DNA of 64,000 nt from JACVRW01 sp963846505 (GTDB lineage Bacteria > Actinomycetota > Thermoleophilia > Solirubrobacterales > Thermoleophilaceae): contig CAWJWD010000006.1 of the NCBI GenBank assembly GCA_963846505.1, positions 434,001 to 498,000 of the forward strand, given 5' to 3'. A program made the position numbers and the translations under genes. Below the pieces are notes generated by a model. The model saw nothing but the letters and a program-made list of their open reading frames with translations, was not told where the DNA came from and made no database searches. Positions 25,661 to 34,190 of the stretch are shown in pieces. The stretch's first letter is position 1, and each line of letters starts with the position of its first letter.

Positions 25661-26905
25661 GTGACCACGAGCGCGCCGTCCATCCAGCCTGAGACCGCGG
25701 ATACGCTCGCGCCCATGAGCGCGTCGCCCGTGGCCCCCGACCAGTGCGACCTCGTCGTCGTCGGCGCCGGAATCGTCGGCCTCGCCGTCGCACGCGAGCT
25801 GACGAACCGCCAACCGGACCTGCGCGTGGCCGTGCTGGAGGCCGCGCCGGAGATCGCGACCGGCCAGACCGGCAACAACTCGGGCGTCATCCATGCCGGC
25901 ATCTACTACCTCCCCGGCTCGCTCAAGGCCCAGCTCTGCCGGGCCGGCGCGGACGACATGTTCGCCTTCTGCGAGCGGCACGAGATCGCGCACGAGCGCT
26001 GCGGCAAGCTGATCGTCGCCCGCGACGCGAGCGAGCTGGTCAAGCTCGACGAGCTCGAGCGGCGTGGACGCGAGAACGGCGTGCCGGGCCTGCGGCGCCT
26101 GGACGCCGACGGGCTGCGGGAGATCGAGCCGCACGTGCGTGGCGTCGCCGCCCTGCACTCGCCCGAGACCGGCATCGTCGACTTCTCGGACGTGGCCCGT
26201 GCGCTGGCGGCCGAGCTGAGCGATCGCGGCGTCCCGGTGGTGACGGACTGCGGCGTCGAGGGCGTGTCCCAGGCCGCCGGGAGGATCGCGCTGCGCCATC
26301 CGCAGGGCCGGACGAGCGCTCGCTTCGCGGTCTTCTGCGCCGGCGGGCGCTCGGACCGGCTGGCGGTGATGGCCGGGGCATCCCCCGACCCGCGCATCGT
26401 GCCCTTCCGCGGCGCCTACCTCCACCTGCGTCCCGAGCGCCGCACGCTCGTCAAGGGCCTGATCTACCCCGTGCCGGATCCGAGCTTGCCCTTCCTCGGC
26501 GTGCACTTGTCCCGCCACATCGACGGGGAGGTCTCGCTCGGCCCGACCGCGCTGCTCGCACCGGGCCGTCACCTTCCCCGCACGGCGGCCTGGCCCGGGA
26601 CCTGGCGCATGGCGCGCCGCTGGTGGCGTACCGGCCTGACCGAACTGCACCATGCCGTCAGCCGCCGTTCGCTCGCCCGCGCGGCGGCCGAGTACGTGCC
26701 GGAGATCGAGCCGCAGGACTTCACGAGCGGCTTCGCCGGCGTGCGCGCCCAGGCACTCGGTCGCGACGGCAAGCTCGTCGACGACTTCGTCATCTCCGAG
26801 ACCGAACGCGCCCTGCACGTGCGCAACGCACCGTCGCCCGCCGCGACCTCGTCGCTGGCGCTAGCCCGGCTGATCGCCGACCGCGCCGAGCCGGCGCTCG
26901 CGTAG
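25661..26905 (+). CDS. lhgO: L-2-hydroxyglutarate oxidase-like FAD-dependent oxidoreductase
   Basis: The 414-residue flavoprotein has the FAD-binding start DLVVVGAGIVGLAVARELT, an NSGVIHAGIYYLPGSLKAQLC block diagnostic of the LhgO/L2HGDH subfamily of DAO-type oxidases, CGKLIVA, a second FAD segment FAVFCAGGRSDRLA, and the C-terminal GFAGVRAQALGRDG. It should oxidise L-2-hydroxyglutarate to 2-oxoglutarate, passing electrons to the quinone pool. A GTG at 25661 is used; an ATG at 25715 would remove 18 non-conserved residues. It lies 42 nt after gmd on the same strand, which is odd for a housekeeping repair enzyme. Either it hitch-hikes, or it acts on an acidic sugar or side group of the polysaccharide. 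Confidence 0.85.
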   Translation: MTTSAPSIQPETADTLAPMSASPVAPDQCDLVVVGAGIVGLAVARELTNRQPDLRVAVLEAAPEIATGQTGNNSGVIHAGIYYLPGSLKAQLCRAGADDMFAFCERHEIAHERCGKLIVARDASELVKLDELERRGRENGVPGLRRLDADGLREIEPHVRGVAALHSPETGIVDFSDVARALAAELSDRGVPVVTDCGVEGVSQAAGRIALRHPQGRTSARFAVFCAGGRSDRLAVMAGASPDPRIVPFRGAYLHLRPERRTLVKGLIYPVPDPSLPFLGVHLSRHIDGEVSLGPTALLAPGRHLPRTAAWPGTWRMARRWWRTGLTELHHAVSRRSLARAAAEYVPEIEPQDFTSGFAGVRAQALGRDGKLVDDFVISETERALHVRNAPSPAATSSLALARLIADRAEPALA

Positions 26906-26960
26906 CCGGGAGGCGACCCGGGTCAGCTCGGCGCCACCTAGTCGCCGACCTCGGAGCCGA

Positions 26961-28496
26961 TCAGCCTGGGCGGCGCCCCAGCGACACGACGAAGGCGCGT
27001 TCGGCCTCGTCGAGGCAGAGCGCCCAGAAGCCCGCCCAGAAGGCCAGCACGCCGGCGACGGCGATGCCGGCCAGGGCCGGCAAGCCGGACGGGTCGAACA
27101 GCAGCCGCGTGCCGATCAGGATCACGGCGAGCAAGGCCGCCAGCGAGTAGGCGGGCAGCCAGGCGCGCCGAGCCAGCTCCGCGAGCGGCACGTCCGCGAC
27201 GCCGAGCCCGACGCGCAGCAGGAACGGGAACGCGACCAGGAACGGGATCGCCGTGCCGAGCGCCGGTCCCTCCAGCCCGAGCCCCGGCGTCAGGATCAGC
27301 GACAGGACGACGTTCGCCACGGCCGCGGCGACGATGATCCGCGCCGCCTCGCGCGCGCGGCCGGCGCCGACGAGGAAGCCGGGCGTGACCACCAGCGCGC
27401 CGTAGAGCAGCCAGTAGGAGACGAGGATCGTCAGCGCCGTGGCGCCGTCGGCGTAGCGGTCGCCCAACCAGGCCGCGAGCAGCGGCTGGGCGAGGCACAT
27501 CAACGTCACCACCAGCGGCGTGAACAGCGCCAGCGTGTAGCGGCTGCCGCGCACCACCAGCTCGCGCAGACGGCGCGCGTCGCCGGTGGCGACGTAGCGC
27601 GAGGCGGTCGGCACGGTCGGCACCGCGAGCGCGCCGCCGAGCGCGTAGAGCAGGTTGTGCGCCCGCACGGGCCCCTCGTAGAGACCGACGTCGCGCGGGC
27701 TCTTGAAGGCGCCGAGCAGGACGCGGTCGAAGGCGTACATGACGAGCGTCGAGAGCTCGATCACGAGCAGCCAGCCGGCCGTCGGAACGATCCGCATCAC
27801 CCGCTCGCGCGTGACGCCGGCGCGTGCGAAGCGCAACGGCAGGCGCAGGCGACGCAGCATCAGCGCCGACAGCAGCCCGCTCAGCAGCGGCAGCGCGCCG
27901 CTGGCAGCCATCACCGCCCCCAGGCCGGCGCCGCCCAGGATCAGCGCCAGCATCAGCGCGAGGTAGATCGCGACGGCGACGATCTCCAGCAGCGCCGCGC
28001 GCACGAAGCGGCGCTCGGCGCGCAGCGCGTCGAGGTTGACCGAGACGGCGATCCCGAGCGCGGTGAGCACGCCGAGCCCGAGCCCGCCGAGGCGGGCGTC
28101 GCGCGCCAGCGACCCGTCCAGGATCGCCGCCGCGATCGCGAGCGCGGCGAGCGCGATCAGCAGGCCGGTGGCCAGGCCGACCGCGGCGTAGAGCGCCGCG
28201 GCGGCGCTAAACACGCGCGACCGCTCGACCGGCTCGACGGCGGCGGCCAGCGCCCGCACAGCCGAGCTCGCCACGCTGTTGCGCAACACCAGCAGGTAGC
28301 CCGCGAGCGAGGCGACGAGGCCGTAGGCACCCAGCTCGGCGACCGTCAGCCGGCGGGCCAGCACCGTCACCACGACCAGCAGCACGAGCAGGCCGCTCGC
28401 CTGCGCGACCTGCTGCACGAGCGCCCCGGAGGCCAGCAGCCGCGCCTCGCCGCGACCCTGCGCGTCCTCGGCCTGCGCAACCTCGGGCTCACGCAC
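26961..28496 (-). CDS. Second polysaccharide flippase (MOP superfamily, Wzx-like)
   Basis: The 511-residue protein has about 12-14 hydrophobic helices, with GALVQQVAQASGLLVLLVVVTVLARRL at the start and YAFDRVLLGAFKSPRDVGLYEG in the middle, a phrase common to Wzx/RfbX flippases. The frame is open to 28712 but would overlap the divergent gene; a GTG at 28496, 10 nt after a TATATG box, is the sensible start. It is monocistronic, and its sequence differs from the flippase at 13206-14690. With the ABC exporter at the left edge, the locus has at least three export proteins, suggesting more than one polymer or a backup route. Confidence 0.85.
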   Translation of the reverse strand: MREPEVAQAEDAQGRGEARLLASGALVQQVAQASGLLVLLVVVTVLARRLTVAELGAYGLVASLAGYLLVLRNSVASSAVRALAAAVEPVERSRVFSAAAALYAAVGLATGLLIALAALAIAAAILDGSLARDARLGGLGLGVLTALGIAVSVNLDALRAERRFVRAALLEIVAVAIYLALMLALILGGAGLGAVMAASGALPLLSGLLSALMLRRLRLPLRFARAGVTRERVMRIVPTAGWLLVIELSTLVMYAFDRVLLGAFKSPRDVGLYEGPVRAHNLLYALGGALAVPTVPTASRYVATGDARRLRELVVRGSRYTLALFTPLVVTLMCLAQPLLAAWLGDRYADGATALTILVSYWLLYGALVVTPGFLVGAGRAREAARIIVAAAVANVVLSLILTPGLGLEGPALGTAIPFLVAFPFLLRVGLGVADVPLAELARRAWLPAYSLAALLAVILIGTRLLFDPSGLPALAGIAVAGVLAFWAGFWALCLDEAERAFVVSLGRRPG

Positions 28497-28644
28497 GGGT
28501 TCGCACCATATATGGCAGCAGTCGTCGTCCACCGGAGGCCGAGATAGACTCCCCCGTCGTCGAGCCGGCAGGCCCCCTCGGCGCGCACCGCGCACCGCCC
28601 GCCATCGCCGACGCACCACCACGAGAGCCTCGAGAGCCGAGTCC
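28497..28644. promoter_or_regulatory. Divergent promoter region
   Basis: The 148-bp gap holds CCATATATGG (28506-28515), a perfect 10-bp palindrome. Its TATATG half is positioned as a -10 for the flippase start at 28496. TAGACT (28545-28550, plus strand) could serve the glycosyltransferase at 28645 with a leader of about 90 nt. No ORF is seen. Confidence 0.4.
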
Positions 28645-29454
28645 ATGACCAGCGCACAGCCGCACTCGCACGCATCCGCCGCGACGGCCACACCGTCCGT
28701 GCGTCGGCGCACGCTGCTCGACGTGCCGGTGGGGATGACCGACTACGACGAGGCGATCGAGACGATGGACGCGCTCGTCGCCAACCGCGAGCGCGGCTAT
28801 CTCTGCGCGGCCCCCGTGCACGCGCTGATGGTCGCTCGCGACGATCCCGAGATGCTCCAGGCGCTGCGGCGCGCGACGCTCGTCGTGCCCGACGGCATGC
28901 CGCTCGTGTGGGCCGCCAACGCGCTTGGCGAGTCGCTCGACGATCGGGTCTACGGCCCCGAGCTGATGGCCCGCTACAGCGACCGCTGCGCCGAGCGCGG
29001 GCACCGCGTCTGGCTCTACGGCGGCCGCGACCAGGGCACCCTCGTGCAGCTCGCGCTCAGCCTGCGTCAGCGCCATCCCGGCATCCAGATCGTGGGTGGA
29101 TACTCGCCGCCGTTCCGCACGCTCACCGAGGAGGAGGAGGACGCGCTCGTACGCCAGATCAACGAGGCGCGTCCCGACGTGCTCTGGGTGGGCATCGGCG
29201 TACCCAAGCAGGAGAAGTGGATGCTGCGCATGCGCGACCGCCTCGAGGTGCCGGTGATGGTCGGCGTCGGCGCCGCCTTCGACTTCCACGCCGGCCGTGT
29301 CTCGATGGCGCCGAGCTGGATGCAGGACCACGGGCTGGAGTGGATCTACCGCATCGCCCAGGAGCCGCGGCGGCTGCTGATGCGCTACCTCACCACGAAC
29401 CCTCGCTTCGTGCTGGCCTTCGCACGCCAGTACTTCGCCGAGCGGCGCGCGTAG
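28645..29454 (+). CDS. WecG/TagA/CpsF family glycosyltransferase (GT26)
   Basis: This 269-residue enzyme carries the family blocks LLDVPVGMTDYDEAIE, PDGMPLVWAA (the catalytic Asp-Gly), LYGGRDQG, PDVLWVGIGVPKQEKWM and GVGAAFDFHAG, then the C-terminal LEWIYRIAQEPRRLLMRYL basic helix that touches the membrane. GT26 enzymes add the second sugar (often ManNAc or ManNAcA) to an undecaprenyl-diphosphate-linked first sugar at the cytoplasmic face. This fits with the priming transferase at 49014-50506 and the nucleotide-sugar dehydrogenase downstream. The next gene begins 11 nt later and appears to have its own promoter inside this stop codon. Confidence 0.92.
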   Translation: MTSAQPHSHASAATATPSVRRRTLLDVPVGMTDYDEAIETMDALVANRERGYLCAAPVHALMVARDDPEMLQALRRATLVVPDGMPLVWAANALGESLDDRVYGPELMARYSDRCAERGHRVWLYGGRDQGTLVQLALSLRQRHPGIQIVGGYSPPFRTLTEEEEDALVRQINEARPDVLWVGIGVPKQEKWMLRMRDRLEVPVMVGVGAAFDFHAGRVSMAPSWMQDHGLEWIYRIAQEPRRLLMRYLTTNPRFVLAFARQYFAERRA

Positions 29455-29457
29455 ACT
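29452..29457 (+). promoter_or_regulatory. Predicted leaderless -10 box overlapping a stop codon
   Basis: TAGACT begins with the TAG stop of the GT26 gene and ends 7 nt before the ATG at 29465, where no ribosome site is seen. This spacing fits a leaderless transcript for the dehydrogenase. Confidence 0.45.
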
Positions 29458-29464
29458 GCCCCGC

Positions 29465-30701
29465 ATGCCAGGCAGCGTCGCGGTCGTCGGCCTCGGACGA
29501 GTAGGCCTGCCGCTCGCGCTCTCGTTCGCCGACCGCGGGCTGGAGGTGATCGGCGTCGAGCGCCGTCAGGACGTGCTCGACCAGGTCGCCGCCGGCCGGA
29601 TGCCGTTCGACGAGACCGGCACGCAGGAACTGCTCGGGCGCGTGCTCGCGGGCGGCCGCCTGACGATCGGCGCCGACGCGCGCGACGCGGCCCGCGCCGA
29701 CCACATCGTGCTCGACGCTCGGCACGCCCTCCTACGAGCACGTCGAGATCGACGTGTCCCAGATCCGCGGGGTGCTCGACGACCTGCTGGGCGTGCTGCG
29801 TCCAGGGCACACGCTGATCCTGCGCTCGACCGTCGCGCCCGGCACCACCGAGTGGGTGGCCGGCTACGTCGAGCAGCGGCGCGGCCTGCGCGTCGGCGAG
29901 GACGTCTTCGTCGCGCACGTGCCGGAACGGATCGCCGCCAACCACTTCCTCGAGGAGATCGCGACGCTGCCGTGCATCGTCGGCGGCGTCGGCGAGGCGT
30001 CCGGCGCCCGAGCCGCGGAGCCGTTCGAGGTCTTCGGCACGGAGATCGTGCAGACCACGCCGGTCCAGGCCGAGCTCGCGAAGATCTGGACCAACATCCT
30101 GCGCTACGCCGAGTTCGCGCTGCCGAACCTGCTGATGATGGAGTGCGAGCAGTACGGCGCGAACGTCTTCGACGTGGTCGAGCTGATCAACCGCGACTAC
30201 CCGCGCGGCGGCATGGGCCGGCCGGGGCTGACCGGCGGCGCCTGCCTGCGCAAGGACTTCACCTTCTCCGAGGAGCGCTCCAGCGCGCCCGGCATGCTGC
30301 TCGCCGTCTCGCGCGTGCACGAGACCGTGCCGCTGTTCCTCGTCAAGGGGCTCAAGTCGCGGCTCGGCGGCTCGCTGCGCGACCTCAAGGTCGCCGTGCT
30401 CGGGCTCTCGTTCAAGCGGGACTCCGACGACGTGCGCGACTCGCTCTCCTACAAGCTGATCCGGCTGCTCGAACGCGAGCTCGCCCACGTGGTGCGCCAC
30501 GACCCGTACGTGCCGGCCGAGTCCGAGCCGCTGGAGGCCGCGCTCGAGGACGCCGACGCGGTCGTGATCGCCACCAACCACTCCGCCTTCGAGGGGCTGC
30601 TGGGACAGCTGCCCGCGAACGCGCTCGTGGTCGACCCGTGGAACGTGCTCGGGACGGCGCAGGTGTTCGGGACCGTCGAGACCCTGGCTCGCGTCGAGTG
30701 A
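29465..30701 (+). pseudogene. UDP/GDP-sugar dehydrogenase, reading frame broken by +1 at 29714
   Basis: The first 84 residues read SVAVVGLGRVGLPLALSFADRG (NAD Rossmann motif) up to ADHIVL. The remainder lies one frame on, beginning TLGTPSYEHVEIDVSQIRG and continuing to ARVE. Removing one G at 29714 restores the family phrase and an ordinary ~410-residue nucleotide-sugar 6-dehydrogenase, with the catalytic cysteine in GGACLRKDF, WTNILRYAEFALPN and GLSFKRDSDDVRDS. It would oxidise C6 of a UDP- or GDP-sugar to a uronic acid, probably a WecC-like UDP-HexNAc dehydrogenase given the GT26 gene next door. As sequenced it makes no full-length protein. Confidence 0.82.
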
Positions 30702-31663
30702 GCCGCGTCCTGGTCACCGGAGGCGCCGGCACGATCGGCGCGGCGGTCGTGCGTCGGCTCGTGCGCGACCCCGCCTGGGACGTGCGCGTCTCCGACCAGC
30801 GCGAGGCACCGGCCTGGATGCGCGAGTCCTGCGAGGTCCACACCGGCGACCTGCGCGTGGTCGAGGAGGCGGCGACCGCCGTCGAGGGCTGCTCGCACGT
30901 GATCCACCTGGCGGCGATCGTCGGCGGCATCGCCAACTTCCACAAGCTGCCCCACACGCTGCTGGAGGTGAACACCGGCCTCTACAACGGCGTCTTTCGC
31001 GCGGCGCTGGGCGCGCGGGTCGAGCGGCTCGTGTACGTGTCGTCCTCGATGGTGTTCGAGCGCGCGACCGAGTTTCCGACGACCGAGGAGCACGTCTGGG
31101 AGTGCGCGGCGCCGTGGTCGGCCTACGGCTTCTCGAAGCTCGCCGGCGAGGCCTACTGCCGTGCGCTGCACGACGAGCACGAGCTGCCGTTCACGATCTG
31201 CCGGCCGTTCAACGCCTACGGGCCAGGCGAGGTGCCGGACGCCGAGCCCGGCATCGCGCACGCCGTTCCGGACCTGATCCGCAAGGTGCTGTCGGGCCAG
31301 CAGCCGCTGCAGATCTTCGGCTCGGGCGAGCAGACGCGCACCCTCACCCACGTCGACGACATCGCCGACGGGATCGTCTGCGCGATGGCCCATCCGGCGG
31401 GCGAGAACGAGGACTTCAACGTCTCGGCCTCGGACGAGCGCACCGTCGCCGAGATCGCGCGCGTGATCTGGGAGGCCTGCGGCGAGGACCCGGACGAGTT
31501 CGCGCTCGAGCACCTGCCGAGCTTCGCCGTCGACGTGCAGCGCCGCTGGCCGTCGGTGGAGAAGGCCAAGCGGCTGCTCGGCTGGGAGGCCCAGATCGGG
31601 CTGGCGGAGGGGATCGCGGGGACGGTGGAGTGGCTGCGCGAACGCGAGCCGGCGCAGTCCTAG
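30698..31663 (+). CDS. NAD-dependent nucleotide-sugar epimerase/dehydratase (extended SDR)
   Basis: This 321-residue SDR has VLVTGGAGTIGAAVV at the start, IHLAAIVGG, the catalytic SSSMVFE and YGFSKLAGE (YxxxK), RPFNAYGPGE, and the sugar-binding end RRWPSVEKAKRLLGW. The family includes UDP-glucuronate decarboxylases, 4-epimerases and GDP-mannose epimerases; the exact reaction cannot be read. The GTG at 30698 overlaps the dehydrogenase stop by 4 nt (GTGA), so it probably acts on the uronic acid just made, for example by 4- or 5-epimerisation. That is inference from coupling. Confidence 0.85.
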   Translation: MSRVLVTGGAGTIGAAVVRRLVRDPAWDVRVSDQREAPAWMRESCEVHTGDLRVVEEAATAVEGCSHVIHLAAIVGGIANFHKLPHTLLEVNTGLYNGVFRAALGARVERLVYVSSSMVFERATEFPTTEEHVWECAAPWSAYGFSKLAGEAYCRALHDEHELPFTICRPFNAYGPGEVPDAEPGIAHAVPDLIRKVLSGQQPLQIFGSGEQTRTLTHVDDIADGIVCAMAHPAGENEDFNVSASDERTVAEIARVIWEACGEDPDEFALEHLPSFAVDVQRRWPSVEKAKRLLGWEAQIGLAEGIAGTVEWLREREPAQS

Positions 31664-31675
31664 GAAACCGCCGCG

Positions 31676-32578
31676 ATGGCTGACGGCGTGTTCGTCACCG
31701 GCGGCGCGGGCTTCGCGGGCCGTCACCTGCTCGACCGCCTCCACGCCGGTGCCGACGACGTCACGGCACCCACGCGCGCCGAGCTCGACCTGCTCGACGC
31801 CGACGCCGTGCGCCAGGCCGTCGCCGCCGCGGCCCCGCGCGCGGTCTTCCACCTCGCCGCCCTGGCCTCCGTCGGTCGCTCCTGGGAGACGCCCGCCGCG
31901 ACGATCGACGCCAACCTGCGCATGACGCTCAACGTGCTCGAGGCCGTCCGCGCCGAGGCGCCCGCCGCCACCGTGCTGCTCAGCGGCTCCGGCGAGATCT
32001 ACGGGCCGCCGGCGCGGCTGCCGGTCGACGAGGACGCGCCGCTGCGCCCCCAGAACCCCTACGCCGTGTCGAAGGCCGCCTGCGACCTGCTCGGCGGCCA
32101 GTACGCCGACGCGCATGGCCTGCACGTGGTGCGCACCCGCTCCTTCAACCACGCCGGTCCGGGCCAGACCGACGAGTACGTCGTCGGCACGATCGCCCGC
32201 CAGATCGCCACGGCGGAGCTCGCCGGCGAGCCGGCGCTGCTGCGCACCGGCAACCCCGACTCGGCACGCGACTTCACCGACGTACGCGACGTCGTGCGCG
32301 CCTACGTCGCCGCGCTGGAGCTGCCGCCGGGCGCCTACAACGTCTGCTCCGGCCGCACCGCGACCGTACGCGAGCTGGTCGAGCTGGCCCGCGCCGCCGC
32401 GCGCGTCGAGGTCCGGCACGAAGTCCACCCGGCGCGCGTGCGCGCCCACGACGTGCCCGAGGTCCGCGGCTCGTCCGAGCGCCTGCGCGCGGGCACCGGC
32501 TGGGAGCCGACGATCCCGCTCGCCCAGACGGTCGCCGACGCGCTCGAGGGCTGGCGAGAGCGGCTGGCGACTCGATAA
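31676..32578 (+). CDS. rmd: GDP-4-keto-6-deoxy-D-mannose reductase
   Basis: The 300-residue SDR has VFVTGGAGFAGRHLL, a FHLAALASVGRSWETP segment, the catalytic SGSGEIYG and YAVSKAACD (YxxxK), then RSFNHAGPGQT and ARDFTDVRDVVRAY, the signature blocks of Rmd. It reduces the Gmd product to GDP-D-rhamnose. The fucose synthase alternative (WcaG) is less likely because that family has a different substrate loop. The ATG is 12 nt after the preceding stop. A weak hairpin follows the gene. Its separation from gmd by ~6 kb is unusual but both are on the same strand. Confidence 0.87.
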   Translation: MADGVFVTGGAGFAGRHLLDRLHAGADDVTAPTRAELDLLDADAVRQAVAAAAPRAVFHLAALASVGRSWETPAATIDANLRMTLNVLEAVRAEAPAATVLLSGSGEIYGPPARLPVDEDAPLRPQNPYAVSKAACDLLGGQYADAHGLHVVRTRSFNHAGPGQTDEYVVGTIARQIATAELAGEPALLRTGNPDSARDFTDVRDVVRAYVAALELPPGAYNVCSGRTATVRELVELARAAARVEVRHEVHPARVRAHDVPEVRGSSERLRAGTGWEPTIPLAQTVADALEGWRERLATR

Positions 32579-32579
32579 G

Positions 32580-32613
32580 ACCTGCGGCAACCATGCCTAT
32601 TTGCAGGTGTTTT
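32580..32613 (+). terminator. Possible intrinsic terminator after rmd
   Basis: ACCTGC (32580-32585) and GCAGGT (32603-32608) form a 6-bp stem with a 17-nt loop, directly followed by GTTTTC. It is 2 nt after the rmd stop and before an unrelated ATPase gene. The stem is short for this GC content, so the call is tentative. Confidence 0.35.
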
Positions 32614-32711
32614 CCGCGCTAGCAGGCGCGATTTTCCGACTTGGCAGGCAAATGAGTTGCGAACGAACCGCGGGGTGCCGCCCGCGCGATCGGCACTCTA
32701 ACGACCGTCAT

Positions 32712-32780
32712 AACGGTAGCTCAATATATGGCACAACGGTAGCTCTTATGCCGTCAGAATGGTAGCCTAGAGAGCTATGG
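32712..32780 (+). repeat. Three tandem 23-bp units with a shared 11-bp core, upstream of the ATPase
   Basis: AACGGTAGCTC occurs at 32712-32722 and again at 32735-32745. A variant, AATGGTAGCCT, is at 32758-32768. The cores are spaced exactly 23 bp, the third overlaps the TAGCCT -10-like box, and the array ends at the ATG (32777). A short dyad, ACCGT-CATA-ACGGT, spans the first core (32704-32717). This looks like a regulatory array for the gene, possibly autorepression by phased sites. The surrounding ~190 bp are noticeably AT-richer than the flanks. Confidence 0.6.
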
Positions 32781-34063
32781 AAGTCTCGGGGCGACCCTAT
32801 CGCGCTCGCGTGGTGGACAACGAGCTGGACGAGCTGTCGCGCCAGCTGCCGGCACTTGCGCTCGAGGGACCGAAGGGAGTCGGGAAGACCGTCACGGCCT
32901 CGCGGCGCGCCACCACCGTGCACGCGCTCGACGACCCGGGTCAGCGCAGTCTGGCCATCGGCAACCCGCAGCGACTGCTCGCGGCTCCGCCTCCGGTGCT
33001 GATCGACGAGTGGCAGTACGTGCCCGAGACCTGGGATCTGGTCCGGCGAAGCGTGGACGCGGGCGCGAGCCCCGGCCAGTTCCTGCTCACAGGCTCTACG
33101 TCTCCCAAGGGGCTGAGCACGCACTCCGGAGCTGGGCGCATCGTGACCGTTCGCATGCGCCCCCTGTCTTTGGAAGAGCGCACCGAAGAGGAGCCCACCG
33201 TTCGCCTGAGCGATCTCCTCTCCGGCAGACGTCCGGATGTCCACGGAAGGACCGAGTGGACGCTCGAGAGCTACGCGAACGAGATCGTCCAATCCGGCCT
33301 GCCGGGCCTCCGCGACTTCTCAGGTCGGGCCCTGCGCGGACAACTCGACAGCTATCTCCGACGGATCGTCGACCGCGACTTTCCCGAGCTCGGACACGAG
33401 CTTCGCAACCCGCCCGCGCTCCTGCGCTGGATGAGTGCCTACGCCGCTGCTTCCTCGACCACGACGAGCTTCGAGAAGATCCGTGACGCCGCCACCAGCG
33501 GGCAGGGTGAGAAGCCGGCAAGGACCGCCACCCAGCCCTACCGGGACATCCTCGAAAGATTGTGGATCCTCGATCCGGTCCCGGCGTGGGCATCGACCCG
33601 CAGCCGCATTCGTCGGCTCACTCTGCCGCCGAAGCACCAGCTGGCCGATCCGGCGTTGGCCGCCCGCCTCCTCGACGTAGACGCGGAAGCCCTGCTCGGA
33701 GGTGAACCCGCGGGTCCGCGGCTCCCTCGCGACGGCGTCCTGCTCGGCGCGCTGTTCGAGTCGCTGGTAGCGCTCAGCGCCCGTGTCTATGCCCAGGCGG
33801 CCGAGGCCGAGGTCTTTCACCTTCGCACCGGCGGAGGCGAACACGAGGTCGACCTGATCGTGCAGCGTGGCGACGGGTGCATCGTGGCGATCGAGGTCAA
33901 GCTGGCCCGCACCATCGGCGATCAAGACGTGCGCCAGTTGAAGTGGCTTGCCCGCCAAGTCGGCGACGAACTGCTCGACGCCATCGTGGTCACCACCGGC
34001 CCGGAGGCCTACCGCCGCCGGGACGGCATCGCTGTGGTCCCTGCCTCGCTGCTCTGTTCCTAG
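32777..34063 (+). CDS. ATP-binding protein with DUF4143 (AAA-type ATPase)
   Basis: The 428-residue protein has a Walker A motif, LEGPKGVGKTVTA, near residue 29, a Walker B VLIDEWQYVPETW around residue 73 with the family DEWQ signature, and TGSTSP (sensor-like). A DUF4143 C-terminal region ends in a nuclease-like fold: GGEHEVDLIVQ and IVAIEVKLA (a D-x-n-E-V-K arrangement like PD-(D/E)XK). These ATPases are widespread, often variable between strains, and of unknown function. It is unrelated to polysaccharide synthesis, interrupts the locus, has repeats in its promoter and is followed by a gene relic, so it looks like acquired DNA. Confidence 0.85.
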   Translation: MEVSGRPYRARVVDNELDELSRQLPALALEGPKGVGKTVTASRRATTVHALDDPGQRSLAIGNPQRLLAAPPPVLIDEWQYVPETWDLVRRSVDAGASPGQFLLTGSTSPKGLSTHSGAGRIVTVRMRPLSLEERTEEEPTVRLSDLLSGRRPDVHGRTEWTLESYANEIVQSGLPGLRDFSGRALRGQLDSYLRRIVDRDFPELGHELRNPPALLRWMSAYAAASSTTTSFEKIRDAATSGQGEKPARTATQPYRDILERLWILDPVPAWASTRSRIRRLTLPPKHQLADPALAARLLDVDAEALLGGEPAGPRLPRDGVLLGALFESLVALSARVYAQAAEAEVFHLRTGGGEHEVDLIVQRGDGCIVAIEVKLARTIGDQDVRQLKWLARQVGDELLDAIVVTTGPEAYRRRDGIAVVPASLLCS

Positions 34064-34162
34064 CCCTACGGCGAGCACAGGCTGCTGGTCCTGCGCGGCG
34101 AAGCCGGAATCGGCAAGACGCGGCTGCTCGACGTGGTACGCGCCCCGCGCCCCGCCGACTAG
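34064..34162 (+). pseudogene. Relic of an AAA/LuxR-type ATPase (Walker A only)
   Basis: Immediately after the ATPase stop, 32 codons in the same frame read GEHRLLVLRGEAGIGKTRLL then DVVRAPRPAD before a stop at 34160. GEAGIGKTRLL is the nucleotide-binding loop of large LuxR/adenylate-cyclase-type ATPases. There is no start codon and no further homologous sequence, so this is a leftover fragment of a deleted gene. Confidence 0.6.
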
Positions 34163-34190
34163 CTGCCGGTTCCGGCCATCGCCCGAGCGA

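Noticed and set aside
29700..29760. Programmed +1 ribosomal frameshifting as explanation of the split dehydrogenase
   Set aside because: No rare codon or stop at the junction, and eight similar breaks occur in unrelated genes; an extra base in the sequence is far simpler.
32712..32780. CRISPR array
   Set aside because: Repeats are 11 bp at a 23-bp period with only three units and no spacers of normal length; no cas genes.
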